Shown in pieces: positions 37,855-48,281 of a stretch of DNA of 64,000 nucleotides. Every line of letters begins with the position of its first letter. The first letter of the stretch is position 1. Origin of the DNA: Agaricus subrufescens (taxonomy: Eukaryota; Basidiomycota; Agaricomycetes; Agaricales; Agaricaceae); assembly GCA_029945375.1 (NCBI GenBank), contig JAQOTE010000015.1:1-64000 (forward strand), in the 5' to 3' direction. The notes beneath the pieces were generated by a model, which searched no databases, was not told the DNA's origin, and worked only from the letters and a program-made list of their open reading frames with translations. A program made the position numbers and the translations under genes.

Positions 37855-38284
37855 AGAAATGAGGAAAGTGTTGGCGTTGCTATTCGAGAAAATGGATTCC
37901 TCGCTCTGACATCTTCGTCACTACCAAACGGTCAGGCGAATGTTCAAATGGCCATGAATCCTTGAAAATAAGTTTATCAAAGGTAACCTGAAACCTTGTA
38001 CTAGATGTCTATCTTTACATCGAAATACAGCTGGGCCTCAAACACGTTGATATCTTCCTCATACACATCCCTCGGTTAGTTGAAAACAATGTCGAGCATA
38101 TGTGGCGGCAATACGAAGAGGTTCAGCAAGTAGGTCTGACCAGGTATGGCTGCTGTGGCCCGCGAATACACTTTCAAAGTTTTCTGACGTCCTTCTGCAG
38201 AAGCATTGGTGTCAGCAATTTTGATGTGGAGGACTTGGAGCCATTGCTCAAGATTGCACGCTCCAAACCGGTCGTGAACTAGGT
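37855..38284 (+). pseudogene. Decayed aldo-keto reductase, exons 2-4
   Basis: Closely matches AKR exons 2-4 (41277-41707) including introns. Damage is visible: a 1-nt loss after attcgagaaa shifts the frame in exon 2; TKW has become a TKR-type codon (aaacgg); exon 4 ends VVN followed by TAG where the intact gene has CAG. Exon 1 is missing here (a decayed exon 1 sits at 35028), and exons 5-8 are replaced by the APH fragment a few bases later. Confidence 0.88.
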
Positions 38285-38305
38285 ATGGCGTGCGTATGCT
38301 TTCGC

Positions 38306-38709
38306 TCTACGCGGAACAGCTACATCGGCTACATGTGGATACGGATATATCGCGTGCTACACTTTTTGCCGACGCACCATACTACTTGAAATTCCATGAA
38401 ACAATATGCGGTGGATGGACGAATTGGGTTGAACACGCGAGTTGGATACGCGAGACATATTGGAGACTCAGGGCAATTGCTGGTCAAAAAACGAACAGGG
38501 TTTCGTTGGTCACTGGGCCAAATGTTTATCGAGGCTCTATCGAGCCTGCGATACTCGACTTGCGGATTTTTAATGATACGATCTGCCTGTGGATGTGGAT
38601 GGTGACTCGAACTGACATACACGCTCCATCGACTATCCAAACATGGTCCCATACACGACGGGGCCCAACAATCAACAGCTGTTGCCCTGTACTACTCGAT
38701 CCTCTTTGA
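38306..38709 (+). pseudogene. Decayed 3' fragment of the APH-like gene
   Basis: A near-identical copy of 36791-37190, lacking the N-terminal two thirds and the catalytic loop. It starts in the middle of the reading frame (YAEQLHRLH). A 1-nt deletion near the end (ctgcctgtgg for ctgctctgtgg) shifts the C-terminus. It is joined on its left to the AKR pseudogene. Confidence 0.88.
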
Positions 38710-39456
38710 ATGTACTTTCGATCTTGCCGACCCCAGCACGTTGTTCAAACACACCAAGCATCGCTTCAATGATCTCATCCGCCGAATTCCAGGCGTCCGA
38801 TGTGTGCGTCACATAGGCGTCCGTCTTTCCTTTCTTCGCCACAATTGTAATATATTGTGGTGGTTTTCCGGACGTCTTCTGGGATTTAGTTTGGAATGTG
38901 ATGTTCGTTCGGGATTGTGATTTCCCGTCACCATGCCACGGCCTGTACTGCCCTATTCCATACACTTGTTCGATTTTGGTAGTACGAATGTTATCGAGGT
39001 ACTGTTTGACTTCTTTCAAGTCTTTCCTAGAGGCTTTGGGCTTAGTCGGATAAAGTGAGTGACCGTTTGGAATTCAACATCAATAAACTCACATTTTTTG
39101 TTACAGACGCGGTGGTTGGGTTGGGCTTGGTCATGCAGAGTAAGTAAACGACACCAGTCTTGACAGCAGTGAACTCACATTTTCGGTTACAGATGCGGTA
39201 GGCGGGATGGACTTATTAGAATAGCGTAAGTCGCCGAGATCTGATAACATTATTGAACTGACGCTTTCAGTAACAGACACGGCAGTAGGGTCGGGCTTGT
39301 TCGGGCTGAGTAAGTGGTTAGGGTTAAATCCAACATCACTGAACTCACATTTTTGGATACAGATACAGTGGCTGGATGCGTCGCAATTTTGGGTACAGAC
39401 ACAGTGGCTGGATGCATCACAATTTTGGGTACAGATACGGTGGTTGGGTGCGACAT
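38672..39456 (-). CDS. Small protein of unknown function, paralog B, with tandem microexons
   Basis: Exons 39456-39349 (108 nt), 39295-39263 (33), 39211-39179 (33), 39125-39093 (33) and 39040-38672; 191 aa; every intron is phase 0 and 51-53 bp. Exon 1 encodes three 10-12-residue repeats (HPTTVSVPKIVM, HPATVSVPKIAT, HPATVSVSKN). Exons 2-4 each encode one 11-residue unit: PDPTAVSVTES, SIPPTASVTEN, PNPTTASVTKN. Exon 5 holds the body shared with paralog A (QYLDNIRTTKIEQVYG, YRPWHGDGKSQS, YITIVAKKGKTDAYV). The stop codon of paralog A (TAA, 37226-37228) is CAA here, so the protein runs 23 residues further. Function unknown. Some microexons could be skipped without breaking the frame. Confidence 0.75.
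39041..39456 (-). repeat. Tandem exon-plus-intron units
   Basis: Units of about 84-87 bp combine a 33-nt exon and an intron. Introns begin gtgagttca/gtcagttca and end in a (c/t)aag acceptor. Sequence similarity between the introns shows they arose by duplication. The 5' exon additionally holds three 36-bp repeats without introns. Confidence 0.8.
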
Positions 39457-39755
39457 GGTAAGAAAGAATCGAACAACCAGCTGCTGTCGGCGTTTCTTTA
39501 TGACGGCATATTTATAGGCCAGACGATGGCTCATGTGCATGATTCCTGGGCATGATTCCTGAGCATGAGATGTGAATTTGATACCCTATCGCACTTAGTG
39601 CACGGTACCCCACCTTCTATGCGCCCCCAAACACCGAGCTTCTGCTAATTAAAAGCTCAGCGAAGTTTAATTGATTGAAATCTCCGGCTTCTTTCCTCCC
39701 ACTTTCGTTCATACCTGTGCTTACAACAAGAATTGTACCCTCTGGTAAGATCAAA

Positions 39756-40557
39756 ATGGGAATTGATGAAGACACACATTATGAACGAGGGATATGCTAC
39801 TTGTGTCAACGCGAGATATTCGAAGTCCCGTGAGTGATTTTTCGTGTTCCATCCTACTCACCCTCTTACTTCGAGGTTAGAGATACCACAACAGCTTTAT
39901 AATGAGATCGTTCACTGATATCGGCTCTTTTTATGCTCGATTTTCTCCCTCTCGGAGGTGATCGTTTTCTGGATTAATATCATTCCAATCACATGGTACT
40001 CAACCTGAAATAGGCTGAGGATTTATCGAGGCACGAGGAGAGACGTAGTAGGAGTCGGGATCATCCTTGAATCTACGATCATCTTGTTAGGTCCCACTTA
40101 CGGCTTTGTGGTGGTGTCCAACACTCTATGAACTACTCATCAAAATATCCACAGGTAAAACCCCGGAGTACCTTAGGCTTCTGAATGCGGACTATGCTGC
40201 AGAGTTTCAAAAGAAAATGCAATTGCAGTAATCTATGCCAGCTTTACTTGAGCTGACATACGATTGTGTCTAGTCAATACTCACTCAGCTTGGCGAATGA
40301 TCACTGTTTTATGGAATCAGGTGTGGAGCAGGGTTCAGCCTGGTTTCAATCAATTTCAAGTGCATTGGTTCGGGAGCCCACATGGATTGAGGAAGTGCAG
40401 GTGAATGTATGGACATGCTCTGTCGTGAGTTTGGTTTGCACTAATGGAACAGGCGCATCTCTTGGAAATGGTACGTAATAAATTCTCTATGTGCTTGATG
40501 GGTGCCAATGTCGGTGTTTAGTTATCTGAGGTACAGCAGTATGATTCAACGAGTTAG
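39756..40557 (+). CDS. Possible small spliced gene, function unknown, one intron unresolved
   Basis: Exon 1, 39756-39829, encodes MGIDEDTHYERGICYLCQRE (a C-x2-C pair). A later chain of exons fits in phase: 40155-40227 (KTPEYLRLLNADYAAEFQKK), 40274-40400 (SLANDHCFMESGVEQG, LVREPTWIEEVQ), 40453-40470 (18 nt) and 40522-40557 ending EVQQYDSTS. Exon 1 ends in phase 2 but 40155 needs phase 1, so an exon is missing or a boundary is wrong. No family recognised. Confidence 0.4.
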
Positions 40558-41078
40558 ATCAATCCAGGCAGAAGCTTTTTGGTCGTACGTCCCATTGTTC
40601 TTCCGAGAAGTTCATGCAATGAACCGTAGATTCAAGGCTGTGAAGTCGCCCAGTATCAGTCTTTGTGGCTATGTTCCGATCTGTTCAAGAGTGTCTACAT
40701 GTGCATGATACAGGACGACTGTTGGTTCCAGCTGAAAAATAGAAAGGAAGATACAGAAGAAGTGGTGTGATGTAAATCCTCGGTCCATCACAACAACAGG
40801 ATATTCAAAAATCTGTTTCTCTTTGTGCTGCACGATTCTAAAGCCATTGTATGTAGCCTTTGCACTCGTCAAATATATCCTATATGAGGAGTAAAAGTGC
40901 TTGCCTTGGGGAATGTAACTCTCATCTGCATCTACATGGTTTGATTTATCCTCGCGGGGAGCGTTCCAAAGCTCTAGAGACTACCGGTTCCGTGTTCGCG
41001 GGAAAAACGCCACCTCGAGCTAATAATAGGTAATTAGTGCCTCGAATCCTTATATCATCACTCCCACCACCACACAGA

Positions 41079-42329
41079 ATGCCATTCACCGATTTCAAGC
41101 TTAAAGATGGCTATTCGATTCCCGCCATTGCCTTTGGCTCCGGAAGCGTCAATAAAGGGCATGACATCCACGAGTACGTGGAGAATGCCCTGGAACACGG
41201 CTTCTCTCACATTGACACCGCTCAGTGTAAATGTCTCCCGATTGTCCCGTCCGTCTCTCACTTTGTGTCTTAGTCTATAGGAATGAGGAGAGTGTTGGCG
41301 TAGCTATTCGAGAAAGTGGACTCCCTCGCTCTGACATCTTCGTCACTACCAAATGGTCAGGCGAATGTTCAAATGTCCGCAAATCCTTGGAAATAAGTTT
41401 ATCAAAGGTAACCTGAAACCTTGTACTAGGTGTCTATCTTCACATAGAAACACAGCTTGGCCTCAAATACGTTGATCTCTTCCTCATACATATGCCTCGG
41501 TTAGTTGAAAACAACGTTGAACATGTGTGGCGGCAATTCGAAGAGGTTCAGCAAGTAGGCCTGACCAGGTATGGCTGCTGCGGCCAGCAAACGCATTCTC
41601 AAAGTCCTCTGACGTCCTCCTGCAGAAGCATTGGTGTCAGCAATTTTGATGTGGAGGACTTGGAGCCATTGCTCAAGATTGCACGCTCCAAACCAGTCGT
41701 AAACCAGGTATGGCGGGCGTAGGCTTTTGCTCGTATCTCGCAGACTCTCTTGCTAGATTCAATTCCACCCTTACAATTGGAAGCAAAACGAGAGGCTTCT
41801 TGAATACCATGCCAAGCATGGTATCGTCACTGAAGGGTATAGTAGTTTGGTGTATGTTTTTCTAGTCCACTTTCCAGTTCCATGGACTAACTCACTTTCA
41901 GTCCTATCACCCGCTGCCCCGGCGGACCAGTTGACCCTGTGCTGGCGCGGATTGCCAAGCGTCTCAAAGCTACGCCTACACAAGTGATATTTTTGTGGGT
42001 GAAGGCAAAGAAGGTGGTAATTGTTACGTATGTTACTCTGCTGTTGTAAAGCTCCGATACCTGACTTAGAAGACGACAGGACAACCTCAAAGGTGGAACG
42101 ACTTGATGAGTACCTTGCGGTCGGCGATCTACGTAAGTGAAGTTTACCTTCGAATACGACAGAAGTTCTGATATAAAGATAAGCGAACCTTACACCAGAA
42201 GAAGTGGCAGCTATTGACGAGGCCGGTAGTGTGGAGCCATCCTTCGCAATCCAAGCCTTAAATGGCTGGTGGCGTGGTTTGCTCCTACTTTCTATTGTGT
42301 TGACGCTCTATTTCTTTGTTACTTGGTAG
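41079..42329 (+). CDS. Aldo-keto reductase with C-terminal membrane segment
   Basis: NAD(P)H-dependent carbonyl reductase family. Exons 41079-41226, 41274-41407, 41456-41568, 41626-41707, 41757-41851, 41902-42027, 42080-42132 and 42199-42329; introns 47-66 bp; 293 aa. The catalytic tetrad is intact: Asp46 and Tyr51 in HIDTAQFYRNEE, Lys76 in TTKW, His106 in LIHMP. Also visible are [31 protein letters not shown], and the cofactor part [12 protein letters not shown]. After EAG the protein ends with a hydrophobic stretch ([18 protein letters not shown]), so it may be tail-anchored in a membrane, which is unusual for AKRs. Two decayed relatives lie at 35028 and 37855. Substrate unknown. Confidence 0.9.
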
Positions 42330-43273
42330 CTGCAGTCGTCCGCGTTGTCGGGCGGACCTTTCAATGATCGGATACTGGACAGTCAGACCAAAGTAGCCGT
42401 TTGATCTTAATGGCCTTCCCTCGCAACGTGAACAAGTAAGATCTTGGTAATATCCAAGACGTTTCGACTTGATCTTCAAGGTCCTCGGAACTTTCAAAGA
42501 CAGCTTTCGAAAACTCTAAAACTCCAACGTTCAATGGCCAATCACTTGGCATTACCTCGTCGTAATTGCTAAGCCGGAACCTAAGCCGAGAGTGACACTG
42601 AGTTTGCCACAGTCAAATTGAAAACTCCCCTATCATCTCTGCATAATAATATGTTGACCCCGACCGAATGGTTCTTGCGCTAGGTCTCCAGCTGGCTAAG
42701 AAGCCCTCATGTATTATAGGCTTAGTGCTTCCTAAATTGGAACTTCTACACCATCATGTGTTGCCTGGAAGCACCACGGTGACGAGCCCGCGACCAACTC
42801 AGTATTCAAACTCGTCGTTCTATATGCGGAACCGGTAGGCCTACCGAGTGACTCGAATTCGGCTAGGACTAAGTTAGAACTTGACTCGAGTTCCTCGAAC
42901 GTTGCTCAACGACGCGTAAATATGCCCAAATAACGCGACGCGTGACGCCTAATTAGTGATCGTGATGGCTGAGATAAAAAAATTCAGGGAAAAAACTAGA
43001 AGCAAGTGAGCGCTTGCGGCGAGGAGTTCAACACAGAACTTGTGCAAATACTCCATGTTAACATAAATTGGATGAGTCTAGAGCAACATGTCCATGATCT
43101 TCGTGTCTAGATTCGGCTCTCTTGTCCAACATCATGTCCAAACAAATCTGCTTAGTCAGTGATTATCATAAAACCTCAGTGGCACCGCATCTTTCATCCT
43201 CAACTCCCACCTCCATCCCGTTTTCCTTTCCCCATACATCACTCACTATTGTCACCAACTATTTTTTGTGGAA
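42330..43273. other. Intergenic region upstream of RNR1
   Basis: No gene supported. Holds the RNR1 promoter with MCB boxes (42912-42943). The last 150 bp are pyrimidine-rich. Confidence 0.5.
42912..42943. promoter_or_regulatory. Paired MCB boxes (ACGCGT) upstream of RNR1
   Basis: ACGCGT at 42912-42917 and 42938-42943, with a near match aACGCGa between them, about 330-360 bp before the RNR1 start. In yeasts MBF binds this box and drives ribonucleotide reductase at G1/S. Two further perfect boxes lie in introns 2 and 3 (43368 and 43459). Confidence 0.6.
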
Positions 43274-46200
43274 ATGACATACGTCTTCAAGAGAGGTACG
43301 TTCCTTGCCGCCACACTGATCTATTGTAGTGACTGGGGCTAATATCACTTTTCAGATGGGTATGTCTACGCGTCATGACGCGATTTCAGGTGCCTAATTA
43401 TGTTCTCTGTTACCAGTCGCAAGGAGCGGGTGCAGTTTGATAAGGTGTGAAGGATTAAACGCGTCTAATTACGCGGTCTTGACACCATTTTTGCAGATCA
43501 CCTCACGGATTGAGAAGCTTTGTTATGGCCTCGATACCAATTATGTAGACCCTGTGGAGTACGTCTATGGAGTCTGATTATCCACTTTGCAGATGTTGAC
43601 TTGTTTTAGGGTTACTCAGAAAGTAGTTCAAGGTGTATACCAAGGTGTCACGACAGTAGAGCTTGATGTACGTCTCTATTTTTTTCGCAGTCATGTCATG
43701 CTTGACTTATACCATGAATAGAATCTCGCATCGGAGACGGCAGCCTATCTTACAACCAAACATCCCGATTACGCTGTGTTAGCTGCTCGCATCGCAATTT
43801 CCAATCTCCACAAAGAAACAAAGAAAACTTTTTCTCAAGTTGTCAGCGACCTGTATCATTACGGTAAGTGTACTTTTTTTGGGCCTTATTATTTACTCAT
43901 TCATTTGTCAGTCAATCCCAAAAATGGTAGACCTGCGGGTATGATCTCGAAGGAAACCTATGATGTGGTTATGAAGCATGCCGACACTCTCAATTCTACT
44001 ATCATCTATACGCGTGATTTCAATTATAACTAGTAAGTCGTGACTAATCTATTCTCAAATCGCTCCGTATTGACCTGTATACTAGCTTTGGTTTCAAGAC
44101 TCTTGAACGCTCCTACCTCCTCCGTATCAATAACCGTGTGGCCGAGCGTCCGCAACACATGATAATGCGTGTTGCTGTCGGCATTCACGGGGAAGACATT
44201 GACCGCGTTGTTGAGACATATAACCTCATGTCTGAACGCTATTTCACTCATGCTTCCCCAACGTTATTCAATGCGGGTACACCGCATCCTCAGCTCAGCT
44301 CTTGTTTCCTGGTTTGCATGAAAGACGACTCTATAGAGGGCATTTACGACACCCTCAAGAGTTGTGCAATGATCAGCAAGACTGCTGGTGGCATCGGTTT
44401 GAATATCCATTGTATCAGAGCTACGGGGTGGGTTGATCAGTGTAATCCTCTCTTGTTCTGTACTCATCGGGTTTAGATCTTACATTGCTGGCACTAATGG
44501 TTATTCCAATGGTATTGTCCCTATGCTGCGGGCCTATGATGCCACAGCTCGTTACGTCGATCAGGGTGGGAACAAGCGACCTGGTGCCTTCGCTATCTAT
44601 CTCGAGCCATGGCATGCCGACGTCTTTGAATTCCTGGATCTCCGTAAGAACCACGGTAAAGAAGAGGTTCGGGCTCGTGACCTTTTCTATGCTCTCTGGA
44701 TTCCAGACCTTTTGTAAGTGCTCAACATCTTTTTGCAAGGACTTATCTAAGTTTCTCGCCCTTCTCAGTATGAAGCGTGTAGAGGCTAATGGCGACTGGT
44801 CCCTCTTCTGTCCCAGTGAGGCGCCGGGGTTACACGAGGTCTGGGGTCCAGAGTTTGAGGCATTGTACGAGAAATATGAGAAGGAAGGCCGCCAAAGGAA
44901 GACTATTCCTGCTCAGAAGCTCTGGTATGCTATACTCGAGTCACAAATTGAAACGGGAGGGCCCTTCATGGTTTACAAGGATCATGCCAACTGTGAGTGT
45001 GATTGCTCGTTGCATGTTTGACTGGTTCTGATGTTGTACAGCTAAATCTAACCAGAAGAATCTCGGAACTATCAAATCTTCCAATCTCTGCACAGAAATT
45101 ATTGAATACTCTTCTCCCGACGAAACTGCCGTCTGTAACTTGGCGTCTCTTGCCCTTCCAACCTTCATCAATAACGGCAAGTACGACTTCCAAAAGTTGC
45201 ATGAAGTTGCGAAAGTCGTTGCCTTCAACTTGAACCGTATTATCGATGTTAACTATTACCCTATACCTGAGGCGCGGCGTTCAAACATGCGTCATCGCCC
45301 CATTGGTATTGGTGTGCAAGGCCTGGCTGATGCTTTCATGGCACTTCGTATGCCCTTTGATTCCCCCGAAGCCAAGCTCTTGAACATGCAGATATTCGAA
45401 ACCATCTACCATGGCGCTCTTGAGGCTAGCTCCGAGATGGCAGCCAGTCAAGGACGGTATGAAACTTATGAAGGAAGCCCCGCATCACAAGGCCAACTCC
45501 AGTATGACTTGTGGGGTGTTACGCCAACTGACCTCTGGGACTGGACGTCGCTGAAGCAGAAGATTGCTCGTACTGGTCTTAGAAACTCTCTCCTTGTCGC
45601 CCCTATGCCTACTGCCTCTACAAGTCAGATTCTTGGTAACAATGAATGTTTCGAGCCCTATACCAGGTATGCAACGTTTATATGTATATACTATCAAAAA
45701 CTGATTTGTCAAAGCAACATCTACACTCGTCGAGTACTTGCCGGTGAATTCCAGGTTGTATGTCCTTGGCTCCTCCGCGAGCTTGTTGGCCTTGACCTTT
45801 GGGACGACAACATGAAGAACATGATAATTGCACATAATGGTTCTATCCAAAACATTCCTAACATCCCTGCCGACGTCAAAGCCATTTATAAGACGGTCTG
45901 GGAAATCAGTCAGAAGAAGGTTCTTGACCTCGCTGCTGACCGTGGACCATTCATCTGCCAGAGCCAGAGTCTTAATGTCCATCTTCAAGCCCCTACACTT
46001 GGTCAACTCACTAGTATGCACTTCTACGGCTGGAAGAAGGGCTTGAAGACTGGGATGTACTACTTGCGTACTCGGCCCGCTGCCCAAGCCATCCAGTTCA
46101 CAGTCGATCAGAGTGTCCTCAACCAAGTCAAAAAGCAGAACGCGTCGAATAATGCTCGACTACCCGTCAACAAGAACAGCGGAATTCCCACACCATCTTC

Positions 46201-46459
46201 CTCCCCAATCCCTAACGATGCCTCGCCATCATCTGCCACATCCTCTACCATGCCAGCCTCGTCGTTGCAAACTTCGACCTCGGCCCCTCCTACTGAGACG
46301 CTTTCATCATTGTCTCTCGATGAAAAAACCAAAGAGGCCGCAGAACGGGATCCTGAATTCGCTGCTGCCCTGCAGAGACAGAAAGAACGTGAACTCGCAG
46401 ACGCCAAATTGCAGTGCTCACTCGAGAACAAGGAGGCTTGTCTGATGTGCTCGGGCTGA
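43274..46459 (+). CDS. RNR1: Ribonucleoside-diphosphate reductase large subunit
   Basis: Class Ia ribonucleotide reductase alpha subunit, making dNDPs in the cytosol with the small subunit. Exons 43274-43295, 43356-43359 (4 nt), 43417-43444, 43497-43558, 43610-43667, 43722-43863, 43912-44032, 44086-44427, 44477-44713, 44769-44992, 45042-45666 and 45715-46459; 869 aa. The ATP cone starts [19 protein letters not shown]. The active-site region has [18 protein letters not shown] (redox Cys), [23 protein letters not shown] with the radical-path Cys, and [18 protein letters not shown]. The C-terminal Tyr pair is [12 protein letters not shown] Ser/Pro-rich linker leads to the C-terminal CLMC pair (ACLMCSG) that re-reduces the active site. 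The 4-nt exon 2 (atgg) is required for the RDGRK reading. Confidence 0.96.
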
Positions 46460-46840
46460 GTGCCGTAGTGTTTGTTCTGCTTCTCTTGTATTCTAGTCTA
46501 CTGTGTTATGTCGTCGATGTCTTCTAATAATGTTTGTGTTCTGTTTTGATTCATATTCCACTTAGTTGTATCGTGTACCTCTATTTATTCTTGAAATGAA
46601 TTTTGCCATTACGAAACCAGTGCAGGATGCCAATGGTCGTGTCAAATAAATCGGCTCTTACATGCAATATTAGCATCTGCTTTGTGGATGACATTCTCCG
46701 TGTATCCGGAACGTACTGTGTCTTGCTATCACGTACCGAAACCATTACTTATTGGTAAGTAGAATGAACTAGGAATACACTTATATCTGGGTTATCAGAG
46801 CTTACGGGTTATGTGCTCCAGACCCCGTACTGCTTTCGTG
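46460..46840. other. RNR1 3' flank
   Basis: T-rich probable 3' UTR, then nothing recognisable up to the tRNA gene. Confidence 0.4.
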
Positions 46841-46955
46841 GGCGAGATGGCCGAGTGGTCTAAGGCGCCAGACTAAGGACTAGGGCATTTGATGTCCCTC
46901 CATTCCAATTGGAATCTGGTCTTTCGGGGCGTGGGTTCGAATCCCACTCTCGTCA
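46841..46955 (+). tRNA. tRNA-Leu(AAG) with intron
   Basis: Identical over 115 bases, including the intron of about 35 nt, to the gene at 19270-19384 on the other strand. The flanks share only short T-rich segments. Confidence 0.93.
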
Positions 46956-47109
46956 AAATCTTTTTGTTTTTCACCCCACTCGCTGGCTCTTCTCTTCACC
47001 CCATTTTTTTAATGATAAATCAATCGATCATGATCGGAACAGAAAAGGCAAAACACCTGAATATCCCATGTAGGCGTATTGAGTATGTTTACTAAAGGCG
47101 GATAGTATA

Positions 47110-47181
47110 ACGTCGATGGTGAAGTGGTTATCATGCTTGCCTTCCAAGCAAGCGGCACGGGTTCGATTCCCGTTCGACGTA
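47110..47181 (+). tRNA. tRNA-Gly(TCC)
   Basis: 72-nt intronless cloverleaf: acceptor ACGTCGA/TCGACGT, D-arm TGGTGAAGTGGTTATCAT, anticodon stem CTTGC/GCAAG with loop CTTCCAA (anticodon TCC), T-arm CACGGGTTCGATTCCCGT. Confidence 0.93.
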
Positions 47182-47351
47182 ACTTCGGTATTTTTAGCCC
47201 GCGTTCCGTTTCGGCAGCCAAATAGGAAACAACGGAGCGCGTGGCCAAGGACGTGTCATCCGTCGCTCAGCATCAGTCCACATCGCTGTCTTGCTTTTCT
47301 GGTTTCCAAAGCCTTGCATGGTCGCTTTCTTTTTAGCCAATCAAGAATACG

Positions 47352-48281
47352 ATGCCTGTTGGAATTGAAGCTTGGATCACTCAAATACCGCCGATTACAC
47401 GAGGATGGCTGGGTCTTTCGGTATTGATTAGTCTGGCCGTCGTACGCACCTCGAATCTGCTCCAAACGATCCATGTTACTCATGGCATGCAACTATAGCA
47501 ATGTCAACTCGTCACACCATTACAACTATACTTCAGTTGGAAAAGCGTCTTTGTCAATGTGCAGGTAGGTATATGCTGTATGTTCAACGTGTCTCTGGTT
47601 CTTACCGAATGTAGCCATGGCGTGCTATAACCACTTTTTTCTACTTTGGGTCTATATCGCTTGATTTTGTTTTCCATCTGTTCTTCTTGTGAGTAACCCT
47701 TTCGAACATACATATTTCTCTGTTCTGACTTGGTAAAGCATGCGGTATAGTAGGATGTTAGAAGAATCATCCTTCGCAAACAGAAAAGCAGATTATTTCT
47801 GGCTGCTTCTTCTGTCTTCCGTAATGCTTCTCGTGTGTCATCAGAACCCTCCTCGCTTTACAAACTTACCAACTCAACGAAACCCCCCCTCAGGCACTTT
47901 CACCACTTGTCAACCTTCCCTTCCTTTCCTCTTCCCTCGCTTTTGTACCAATTTACTTCTGGTCAAGACGTCATCCATCAACACCAATATCACTATTTGG
48001 TCTTTTCACCATAAGTGCTCCGTATCTACCAGTTGCGCTTGTTGCTTTCTCCTGGGTCTTAAATGGAACGTGGAGGGCTGCCATAGCTGATCTAGCTGGT
48101 TGTGCTGTTGGTCATATTGGCTGGTTCTTAAGAGATGTGTGGACGCGAGAGATGGTCGGGGGACCTACTGTTTTCAGTCAGGCTCCACAAGCGTTGTGAG
48201 TATATATGCCTCCATCTGACTCTTGATTTTCCTCATCAAAGCTCTGACTTCAGGAAACGACTTTTTGGTGATGATCACTAA
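47352..48281 (+). CDS. DER1: Derlin (Der1-like ERAD protein)
   Basis: ER membrane rhomboid pseudoprotease that retro-translocates misfolded proteins. Exons 47352-47441, 47499-47564, 47615-47688, 47739-47832, 47894-48195 and 48254-48281; introns 50-61 bp; 217 aa. Features: an N-terminal ITQIPPITRGWL, QLYFSWKSVFVNVQPWRAIT, FFYFGSISLDFVFHLFF, the conserved MRYSRMLEESSFANRKADY, ALSPLVNLPFLSSSLAFVPI, and the WxR-type AGCAVGHIGWFLRDVW near the end. No serine protease catalytic GxSG is seen, as expected for derlins. The short basic C-terminus ends KRLFGDDH. Whether it is Der1 or Dfm1 is not decided; it lacks a long SHP-box tail. Confidence 0.92.

Larger units (their letters stand above)
38306..39652. 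repeat. Segmental duplication, copy B
   Basis: Counterpart of 36791-37795. It is longer by about 340 bp, mostly because the first-intron/first-exon part of the small gene has expanded into a microexon array (39041-39456). Confidence 0.85.

Noticed and set aside
38290..38709. Independent small gene related to the kinase-like protein
   Set aside because: It starts mid-domain, lacks the catalytic loop and is frameshifted at the end, so it is a decayed duplicate.
39361..39456. CRISPR-like or satellite repeat
   Set aside because: The 36-bp repeats are in-frame coding units of the first exon of small gene B, in a eukaryotic genome.
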